A stretch of DNA of 64,000 nucleotides from Candidatus Proruminimicrobium quisquiliarum (lineage in GTDB: Bacteria; Elusimicrobiota; Endomicrobiia; Endomicrobiales; Endomicrobiaceae). The notes below the pieces were generated by a model. That model was not told where the DNA came from. It made no database searches and saw only the letters and a list, made by a program, of their open reading frames with translations. The stretch covers positions 155,881 through 219,880 of the forward strand of contig JAHDRN010000005.1 in assembly GCA_018433245.1 (NCBI GenBank), in the 5' to 3' direction. Below, one piece after another: positions 43,832 to 54,600 of this stretch (positions within the stretch are counted from its first letter, which is position 1; every line of letters begins with the position of its first letter). Made by a program: the position numbers and the translations under genes.

Positions 43832-45676
43832 TTAATTTTTAATACTTTCAAATTCATTTTTATAATGCTTCTCTTTTTTTTCAAATTCCGCTGTATGTTC
43901 AAGCAATTCCTCGTAAAGCGCTTCAAGCTGTTCTTTTATCAGCTTGCTTTGTTTAGGTCCGTCAGCCAAAAAAGTTACATTTTTTTCTTCACACGCTTTA
44001 ACAAGAAGTTTTGTTATTTCTTCTATCTGTTTTTCTTTTTTTAATATTTCATGCTCAAGTTCTTTTATTTTTATTTCAAGAGGTTTTAACGCTTTTGACT
44101 TTTCCTGTACAAGAGAAGCTCTTATTTTTTTAATGTCATCTTTTGTGTAAATCTTTTTTGAATTGTCGTTTTTTTCTCTTATTTCCGAACTTTCGTCTTC
44201 CCATCCGCGCATATCCAAAAATTCGGCATAGGTGCCGTTAAAAAAAGAAACTTTATCCCTGTCAAAAATTATAAGTTTCTTTGCCACGGCATGAAGAAGC
44301 TGTTCGTTATGCGTTACTACTATAACGGAACCTTTAAATTCCGTTATCGCGTCTATAAGAGCATCGGTTGATTCAAGATCCAGATGATTGGTCGGTTCGT
44401 CAAGCAAAAGAAGATGGGCCGGCTTTACGAGAATTTTCCCGAGTAAAACCCTGCTTTTTTCCCCTCCTGAAAGAACCGATATTTTTTTCAAAGCGTCATC
44501 TCCGCCAAACATCATAGCCCCGCAAATATTTCTTGCTCTTTGCGGAAGACAGTCTGACGATGAAGACATTATTGTTTCGTAAATTGTCTGTCCGGGATTT
44601 AAATCGGCCGAATCAGACTGGACAAAATAAGATATTTTAAGTTCCGGATGATTTTTTATATTTCCGTTTAAAGGTTTTATTCTGCCGGATAATAACTTCA
44701 ACAAAGTTGATTTTCCTTTGCCGTTTTTGCCTATTACGCAGATTCTTTCATTCTTTAATATTTCAAGGTCAAGTTCGTCTATAAGTATTTTATCCGGTTC
44801 ATATCCGAATTTCAAAGAATATACCCCCATCATTTTACCGGCTTCAAACGGCATATCGGTAAAAGAAAAATCAAGAGTTTCTATTTCAGTTAATCCTTCC
44901 ATATTTTCCTGTTTTTCAAGGCATTTGATTCTTGACTGCACCATGCCGGCAAGTCTGGCTTTAGCCCTGAATCTTCTTATAAAAAGCTCGGTTTTTTTTC
45001 TTTTCTTTTCCTGATTTAACCTTGTTTTTTCGTATATTTCCTCTTCTTTGGCTATTTGTTCGTATAATTTTGAAGTATTGCCTTCTATTTTTTTTGCTTT
45101 ACTTCTGTGAATCGCAACGGTATGGGTAATAATATGATCCATAAAATATCTGTCATGAGTTATCAAAATAAGTTCGCCTTTCCAAGACTGTAGAAATTTC
45201 ACAAGCCATCTCATTGCCACTATGTCAAGATAATTATTAGGTTCGTCCAAAAGAAGCATATCGGAATCCGATAAAAGTATTTTTGCCAGATTTATTCTTA
45301 TTTTATATCCTCCGGAAAATTCCAAAGGATTTCTTGTAAAATCTTCTTTTGAAAAACCGAGACCCGAAAGAATTTTTTCCGCTCTCCATTTTGTATCATG
45401 TTCGCTTTTCGGCATAACTGCGGAAACTTCTTCTATTGCCGTCGCATACTTAAAATTTATATGCTGTTCAAGGTATCCTATTTTATAGTCTTTCGGTATC
45501 TGTATTTCTCCGGAATCATACTCTTCATAACCCATTATCATTTTTAAAAGCGTGGTTTTGCCGTGCCCGTTTCTCCCGACAAGGCCTATTTTCTCATTTT
45601 TACCGACGCTAAAACTCAGGTTATTGAACAAAACTCTTGTTCCGTATGATTTAGATAATGAATTTACCGATATCAT
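43832..45676 (-). CDS. ABC-F family ATPase
   Basis: 614 residues, two tandem nucleotide-binding domains without membrane segments: Walker A GRNGHGKTT and GKNGKGKST, signatures FSGGYKIR and LSGGEKSR, Walker B LLLDEPNNYLD and LLLDEPTNHLD. The linker (about 225-290) is the charged P-site tRNA interaction motif region, and the C-terminus is a Lys/Glu coiled coil. ABC-F proteins act on the ribosome in translation quality control or antibiotic resistance. It stands between the two giant-protein genes, 20 bases after one and 36 before the other. It may help translate these unusual proteins, which is inference; it could also simply be a housekeeping ABC-F caught in the block. Confidence 0.93.
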   Translation of the reverse strand: MISVNSLSKSYGTRVLFNNLSFSVGKNEKIGLVGRNGHGKTTLLKMIMGYEEYDSGEIQIPKDYKIGYLEQHINFKYATAIEEVSAVMPKSEHDTKWRAEKILSGLGFSKEDFTRNPLEFSGGYKIRINLAKILLSDSDMLLLDEPNNYLDIVAMRWLVKFLQSWKGELILITHDRYFMDHIITHTVAIHRSKAKKIEGNTSKLYEQIAKEEEIYEKTRLNQEKKRKKTELFIRRFRAKARLAGMVQSRIKCLEKQENMEGLTEIETLDFSFTDMPFEAGKMMGVYSLKFGYEPDKILIDELDLEILKNERICVIGKNGKGKSTLLKLLSGRIKPLNGNIKNHPELKISYFVQSDSADLNPGQTIYETIMSSSSDCLPQRARNICGAMMFGGDDALKKISVLSGGEKSRVLLGKILVKPAHLLLLDEPTNHLDLESTDALIDAITEFKGSVIVVTHNEQLLHAVAKKLIIFDRDKVSFFNGTYAEFLDMRGWEDESSEIREKNDNSKKIYTKDDIKKIRASLVQEKSKALKPLEIKIKELEHEILKKEKQIEEITKLLVKACEEKNVTFLADGPKQSKLIKEQLEALYEELLEHTAEFEKKEKHYKNEFESIKN

Positions 45677-45696
45677 TTTTCTTTCCTTTAAAAAAA

Positions 45697-48600
45697 TTAA
45701 GCCGCCGCCAACATTTTTCTGTAAGAATCAGTTCTGTTAATATCATCCATTCTTTTTATTTCTTTATCGCCGTATTCTTCGCAATATATGACAATTAATT
45801 CTATCATGGTATTTATAATTCGCGGATCATTATCCGCCGCAAACTGAGCATATAATTCATTAATTTTGCGCTGCATATCGGATTCGCTGCCTTTGAACGA
45901 TTCAATTTCAGGCAAAAGAGTCTTCTTATCGGCGTTCCCGTACCGTAAAAATAAAAGTTTACCCAACAATATTTCCATTTTTTTATCTTTCAGTCCGTTT
46001 GGTTTATTACTTTCCGATAATTTTGTTTTAGCTAAAATCCTTTCTTTTATTATATTGAAAAAAACTTTTTTTACATCTTCGTTTATTTTAGCGTCTTCCA
46101 ATATAATACGGATAATATTATCTTTATCCAAACCGAAAACATCTGAAAAATTACCGATATCCGCGTTAAACAAAATTTCACTTTCACGTACGGCGGGCAA
46201 ATCTGAAAAATCTATTGAATAAGCAAAACTTTCCATATCTTTAATCTTTATGTCTTTTAATCCGAACTTTATTTTGATACTGCCGATTAATGATTGTAAT
46301 CCGTTATATGCCGCCGTTATATCTTTTGTCGTTCTGAATATTTCTTTAAGCAAATTCATTTCTATCACTAACGGCTTGTCGGAATTTATTATTTTATTCT
46401 CAAGCTGTTGCAAAGATATTTTTTCTTTTATCAGTTCTATTTCAAACGTTTCGCGCGAATAATAATCGTAAACCGCACTGTCTATAACCTGCCCTGATAT
46501 TCCGAAATTTTTATATTGTTCGTCAACGGCTGCGCCTGAGATATATATTTCTATGCCGCGTTTTCTAAGTTCAACTATTTCGCGTAGCATATCTTTACCG
46601 GACCTTTCAAATTCTTTTTTTAAATATTCAAACTGGGCGACAGTTATTACTTTTCTTAAAGCCCCGTTGCTTAAAGCCGAATACAAATCATTATCCGAAA
46701 TATTAACAAGCGATATTATCGTTTTTTGCGCATACATAACCGATATTGAATCTAGTATTTTGTTAACGGTTTTTGCATATTGGTCTGTATTTATTACGGC
46801 AGTTCTGCCGTAAAAAAACATTTCGGCCGACTGCTCATCAACAATAACCGAATTTATGTTCAACCTGACTTTTTTCTTTAAATGTAAAAGTTTTTTTATT
46901 TTTTTCTCAAGAGTTTTACTGCCGTTTAAAGCCTGTGCAGCTTCCTGTATATTAACCCCTTCGGCTCCGAACACAATCATACCGTCAATATCTATCTGCC
47001 ATATTGTTTTTTCGTTAACTTTTATGCCGGTATTTATAAATTCATTTCCTTCAAACTTTTTTATGTCGCTTGCAATTAAAACAGATAATTCATTTATCCC
47101 ATCGTTTTTATTCCCTTCGGGAAATATACCGTGTTCATTATAAGCTTGAAATTTAAGGTTTATTCGTTGATTTTTTTTGGACGACAAGACTTTGCGGTCA
47201 TTAAAAAACACATCATTTAATTTTAAATGTTCTTCCATATTGGAAGTTTTAATTGTTTTGTTTGCCAATATTTTTGACAAAATTGCCAGTTTTCTAATAA
47301 AACTCAAAGAACTTATATCGCTGATTTCTATTTTTAAAATATTTTTAATTTTTTCAAGCGTAGTTGTCTCAAGTTGCGTCAGCCTGATTTCAATTTGAGA
47401 GATATCGCCGACTTTGTGTTTATTTAAGAACCAGTTCCTGATTTTGGGGAAGAACATTCCCAATATGATTATCGGATATTCTACAGCCGCTACGATTTTT
47501 TGTCTTTCATTAAAATCAGTTTTGCCGAATGATAACAGTAAATTATCCAGCCAAGTCATCGTTAACCGACTGTTTGCGCCGCTTATCATGTTTTTCATAT
47601 ACGACTGAACATACCTGTAATCAGACAGATTGAAAGTATTATAATGTCTATGGAAAGGATCATTGCCGACTGTTCCGATTATATAGTTTAAAATACCGCT
47701 TATTCCGAATTCAAGCTCGGCTCTTGAATTATACATTACAGCCGTATTATTCAATAAAAATTCTAATTTAATAAGATTTTCAAAATCATATCTTGATAGT
47801 TCTTTTTTGCTCAGAATTTGGTTAATAATTATTTTTAAAACATAATTAATTCTTTTGGGCTGGCTGAATATAAGTTTTGTTATAATATCTTTATCGTCCG
47901 CGTATTCCGGTTTAATTCCAAAATTTTCTTTGAATATATCCGCAATTTCCTTTACTTTTGATTTACTGTATAAAATTCTCGGTATAAATCCCTTCATATA
48001 AGATTTCTGCCGTTTCATTGTTTTCTGAAGGGCATTTAAAATATGTCCATACAGTCTCGGATCTTTATTTTTTATATCTTCAAGTATTTCCGAAACCACA
48101 TTCTCACCGACATTTATTCTCTGAGACGCATTAAACATATTCCTTAACTCATAATACGTATACTGTCTATTTTTATAAAGGCTGTCCAGATATGCAAGAA
48201 AAACATTCTTTAAGTTTTTACTCTGGCTGTTTTCAATAATTCCGGAGGTTGAACGTTTTGTATAGGAAACAATTGCATTTGCAAGTATATCCCATCTGAC
48301 GCTTCTGCCGGTCTGAGCGCTTACTTTTCTTAAAAGTTCTATAAATCCCATTGACGCTCTGTGTTCGTTCTGAAAAACATCGTCATAATTTACAGAATTG
48401 TCAAACAATCTGTACAAAACATCACTGTATTCTTTTTCTTTCAAGCCCGTAATTTTGGCAAATAAATTGGCCGTTACCTCAGCAAATAATTCATGAACTG
48501 TTATATCTTTAAGAGACCTTTCGGAAGCATAAGCAAGAATTCTGTGTCCCAATTCATGAGCCATAGTCAGCGGATTGACCGATACAAAAGTCATATTTGC

Positions 48601-51600
48601 TCTGGCTCCTATAGCCTCTTTTCCTTTTCTGAGGACAACTGCTTTTGAAATTAATTCATAAAGTTCTATTTCCTGTTTTGAATTCACGTACTGTCTTGAG
48701 AAATGTTCCAACAAAAGATATACGCCCGTCAAAACAGCCCTTAGATCAAAATTATTGTTTACCGCAATGCTGTTTTTATTGATTGCTTCCGCAAATTTTC
48801 TTTTAATATCGTTTATAACATTCTTGTCGTCAATATCATAGCCTCTGTTTCTTAAATACATCAATGCAAACAATCTGTATTTGACCGATGCTCTGTCGTT
48901 GTTAATAATTTTTACAAGATATTTATTTTGAGTTTTATTTCTTACTATGTTTAAATAATTTTCCACGTCCCTGTTAAATCTGGGTCTTTTTTTTGCGGCG
49001 GCAAGTTTTTTTACGGTAAAATCAAAAAAATTTCTGTAAATTTTAACAATTACGGTATTCAGAAAAAATACATCCATTGTGGGAACAAATGAAGGGAGCG
49101 ATTCGGCGTATCTGTATCCGTCATCTTGGTTTATTTCCTGCCTGTAATAATTATTCTTAAAAGAATCTTTTTTGGCGGAATTTCTTTCTTCAAAACTGCG
49201 CGGGAAAAAAGTTTTGATAAGAATATATTCTTCCAAAGCGTATATTCTTATTCTTTCATAATCAATCTCCGATGCGGCGTATTCCATCTTATCAGAAAAA
49301 AACTTATCCACAAGATTCTGTATCAATCTGTCCAGCTGATATTTGGATAACTGTTTTATTTGAGGCAGAGATACCAGAAGATCGGCAAAAAGCAGCTTTG
49401 CAATCTGAGGTCTGAACAGATAATCGCTTTTGCTTAACTCTTCCTTGACTATCTGCATAACAATATTTATTTTATCCGGTTGAGACATTATAATATTGTT
49501 TATAACCACAAGGTCGTCGCGGTAATCAATTTCCAATAATCCGTGTCTGTAAGATTCTGGCTGAACGACTTCAAATCTAATTCTGCTCATAAAAGAGGGG
49601 TACCTTTCGCCGTAATAATCCCATCTTGAACTTGTGTTTTTTAAATTTATAAATAATTCAAGAACTTTGCTCTTCCATGATTCTTCTTTTAATATCTTTT
49701 CAAATTGTTCAATTTCGCCCTGAGTATAACCGTCTTTAAACATCAAAACTTTCATATATTCGTAAATAACGTCTTTTATAGCGTCAGGCTGCCTTTGCGG
49801 CAAACCTTTTTTTGATTTTAATAAATTAAGAATCGCATCCGCCAGAAATTCAAATTTGACGGTTTTGCCCATTCGCTTGGCAATTTCAGAAACCGTATAA
49901 AGCAATCCGATTGATACTCTGTGTTCTTCCTGCAGAACATAATCATATTTCATTCTTTCGTTAAATAATTCATATAATGCGTCTTGATAATATTGTCCGC
50001 CCATTTCTGATTGTTCGGCAAAAACAGCCGATATAACACCGGCAAATATTTCATGTATTGTGGAATATGCGACACCCTTACTTGAATCCGCATAGAATAA
50101 AAGTACGCGATGACCTATTTCATGCGCCATAGTCAGAGGATCTGACGACGTGAAAAACATTCCCGAATTTGCCGAAGAATTATCTAAATCTCTTCTTTCT
50201 ACAAATGTTGAGTAAGATATATTATCATAAAGGTTTTTTTCCTGTTGTTCGTTTATATAATGATTATCTGTCAGATAGCGGCTCAAAACCAACAAAATTC
50301 CGGCGCCTAACAAGCTCAAATCAAAATTTGTATCTATTTTAAAAGTGTTCAAATTTAATTCAATAAGGAAATTTGCTTTCATTATTTCAAGAACAGTGTC
50401 GTTGAAATCGTTTACGCCGTTGCTTCTTAAATACATAAACGCCAGCAGCCTGTATTTAATATTCAATCCGCCGTTATAAACTATTGCTCTAAGGCTTTCA
50501 TTGTCTTTTAATCTTTTGAACTTTAAGATTTGCAGATATTTTACAAGCCTTAATTTATCCTCGTCATTTTTATAAAACTCTTCCATTTGATTTAAATCAA
50601 GCGTATCGGCCAATTTAAAAGATAATTTTTGGAGTTTCAATTTATATTCATAATTTTCCGAATCGCCTATAACTGGTTTTTTTGCGCTGTTTTTTTGGAC
50701 AAGTTCAAAAAATCTTTCAAATTCAATATTGTCGGCCGGAATACTTTGTTCCGCCGGTAATTCACTTTGAATCTGTTCTTCATTCCGCTGTGAAAGCGGA
50801 TAAAAAATATCGGTTTCGGCGCTTTCTTCGGACTGAGGAACAGAAATATGTATATCCGCGTAGTTTGAACATATATAAAATTTGCCGTTTTCTTCCGCTA
50901 TCTCAAGTTTATCTTCAAGAGGAATCTGCCATTGCGGCGGGATATACCATTTTAATTTATTTTCTTTTTTGCTGACATTGCTTATTATATACTTCCCGCC
51001 TTTTTTACTTACCGTAAAGTTTATCCAGTCGCCGCTGTATTCGGCCTCGCCGTCTTTCGTAAAATTTGTCGCGACAACAGATTCGCCTTCTTCTAAAACA
51101 GGAAGCGCCGTATAAGAATACCGGCGTTCTATCTTTTTTGTTTCAATTGTATTCCATATCGCAGAAAAATTAATTTTTTTCAATACTTTATCAAGAAGGG
51201 TTTCTTTTAATTGCTGATATTTTTTAAAAGAGAGATAAGCTATGTATAGTTCTTTTTCCGTTCCGTCCGGCATAAGCAAACCGGTAACGGAATATCTTGC
51301 ATTATTTACCGATTCCGCGGATTTTATCCCGGTTCCAAAACCGTATAGATATAATTTAGTGGCTAGCGCCGACGCTTCAATCGTCGTATTCTGAGGAGTA
51401 TTTGAATTTATTATGAGGGCATCTCTGTCATTGCCGAAATAAATAAATATCTTTTTGCTTAATGATAAATTATTGCCGTGTACAAAAGCATTTTCCAGCA
51501 TATCTTCAAAATACGTCATTCCGGCGCTGCCTGCAATTCTATCCGCAAAAATTTCATTAAATTCATCCGATAAAAGCGATATTATTCGGGCTGCCGTTTT

Positions 51601-54600
51601 GATTTTATTTTCATCAAGTCCGGCATCAGCCAAATTGGAAAATGTTACGGTAATCAAACTGTTTTTTAAATCTTTTCCGACAATAACAGATTTAACATAT
51701 TCTCGAACGGCTACGATATCCGCGCTACCGGTTTGTCCGTCTATAAAACGTGAGAAATCAAAATCAATTGCGTTATCGGGGTTAATTTTATCCGTTAATG
51801 CATTTTGAATTTCTTCTTCGCCGTTGTCTTTTACGGGCTCTTCAGATTTGTCTGAAATTATTTCGGTTTTTTCTTCCGATTTTACCGGAACCTGACTGTA
51901 AAAAAGCGTAATATTATTTTTTTGTTCCTGCGTAAGCGGATATTTTTCTAATTTATTCTTATATAATTCTTTTATGTTTACGGTACCGTTGTTGGCAACC
52001 GTAACTCTCATGGTATTTGCATATATTCTGTTTCTAAATTTTGCTTTTTGCGGATTTTTGGCCTTATATTCTTCCCAAAATTTCTTCAGTTCCAAACTGT
52101 TTCTTGTTATAAGAAGCGTGTCGTTTGAAAAGTATGTTATAAGTATTTCGTCTCCGGCTTTTATCCCCAATGCCTGTAAAGGCAGCTTTATGTCAAAATT
52201 ATCTTTTAATTTTATATTTTTAAAATAACCCAATATGGATAGTTTATCGTTAAATAAAGAATGCACTATCATGGCCGATACGGCCGCCATAGGCCAAAAT
52301 ACGGGATTAATAATTATTGCCAGAATATAAGGGATTGATACTGCCAGCGTAGGAAGAGAGAGGTTTCTAAAATCATCTTTCAAAATACCCGCAAAATCAA
52401 GTCTGCGCCCGGCTGAGTCTCTGTATACAAGCCATTTAACTATCGTATGCGAAAATAAAAATACTATCTGAGAAACCGCAAATAATGCTATTCCTGCCGC
52501 AGGATTAAATATTGTAACCGCCGAAGGAATTACTCTGAACATTATTTCTTCCCACACCGGCGCGGTTTTTGCCAAAAACGCGAACAGTTTTGATTTGTTT
52601 TTCAATACGTTAAATATTGATAATTCCAGAGAAGATGAATGTATTTCAGAAAGTTTTTGCGACTGCTGAGCGGTATCCAGAGACATTCTTGTTCCGGTTC
52701 TTATCAATAATAACGCTTCGTCTTCTCTTTCTCCGGCGGCGGTTTCCTGATTTATATTATTTATCTGCGCAACCGCTCTTTCAATTACTGTTCTTACGTC
52801 TTCCGTAATAGGTATTGATATCGTCGGATTGGAATAATGAATATCGTTTTGCGCCAGTATAAAATCTCCAAGCAGTAAATTTTTACTGACTGAATCGGCA
52901 TTGGATGAACTTTCAAATAAATTAAAAATACTGAATTCAAGATTTGATACAAGCATCTTGTTGCCGTCATGTTCCACAATATCCGTATAACCGAGTTCTG
53001 TTTCATGACCGGCTACGGTAATAATAACGGGTGAATCTTTAACGCCTCTTTGTTCAAGCATAGTAAGAATCTTATCTTTAAAATCGCCCGAATGGCATGA
53101 ATTAAAGACAAGCGTAAGCTGTTTTAAATCTACGCCGTTATCATAGGCGACATGCAAAGCGTCCGCTATTTCTTCAAAATATATATGTTCTTTTTCCGTA
53201 ATTGAAAAACCGTATTTGGCCCCGTGACCGTCAAACCAAAATAAACTTTTTACTCCGTTTTTAGGAGCGTTAATGATACGGTCAAGTATTTTAAATTTTA
53301 CTCCGGGATCTTTTGATCTCTGTAAAATTTGAACATTATCGCCGTTGTCAGGATCAATGCCTATTTTATTTAAAAACTGTTTTAGAATTTCCGGATTAAA
53401 TCTGTCTCCGAGCATATCTTTAAAAACTATATCGGCGCTTTCGTCATGAAATATAGCCGTAACAAAAGAATCTTTATCGGCAAGCTGTTTATCAAACCAC
53501 TGTCTGAGTATTTCAAAATAAGCATTTGCGGATATTTTTACGATTTTATCAAAATTTTCAGGAGTTACAAGCGATTCTCTGCCGTTTAGCAGTTTTGTCA
53601 TAAATATGCTTACGGCTATCGCTCTTCTGTATTTCTGAATCGTATTATCAATATTTTTAAACTTCTCTTTTGAAATCTGACTGTTAAAAACGTCGGTAAA
53701 AGCGGGACTCAAAAATACTCTGAGCGCAAGATTGTTGTTATTAACCGCAAGATCCTCAATATCCAAAATGCTCATTTCTGCCAACAATTTCATAATCTGA
53801 TCGCACCGGCTGTCGCTTAAATAAATATTTGCAGTCGTCAAATCAGCAAGAAGCGGAGTTAAAATATATTCTTTATTTTCATATTTCAATATTATTTTTA
53901 AATTTTGTATAAAAATATCTTCATTTAATTTATCCGTTAATTTGTTCGTTTCAATAATATTTCCTTTATCAAAACAGTATTTTGCCAGGAAACGTATATT
54001 GTCTTTATCTTCAGGTTTTATATCCAGCATTTCTTTTAATTCCGAAAACAATCTAAAGTTCTGTAATTTTGTTTTATTTTCGTTATAAACGAGCATTTCC
54101 GTTATAGCGGAGTCCTCCATATCCGACAACCCAAGTATTTCGCCGGCATCATCTTCAAAACCGTTATCAAAACTGATTTGCAGCAATCTCAGTTTATCGG
54201 AACTTTTTGTCAAATTATTTTCTGCGGTTAATCTGAAAAATTTATCAAAATCAAAACCGTCAGGATACAAAAGTTTATTGAACAGATACCGGATCGTATC
54301 TATATTCATTCCCGGGCCGAATATACGCAGAATCCGTTCAATGCCCGTTAAAACGGCATTATCTAAATAGTGCATTCTGAGATCGTCTCGCACTATATTA
54401 GCAAGCCAAATATTTGGAAATTCTTCATTTTTAATTCCGGCGCTGTTTCTTAATTTGAAGAAAAGATTAAAATTATAAGCGTCAAAACCAATTTTTTTAA
54501 CATATTCCAATAACGCATCGCTCGCCTCAAAAACATCAAAGACATATTCGGGTTCTTCCATTGCGTTTATTATTGCCTGATCAACATATTTTATTTTATT

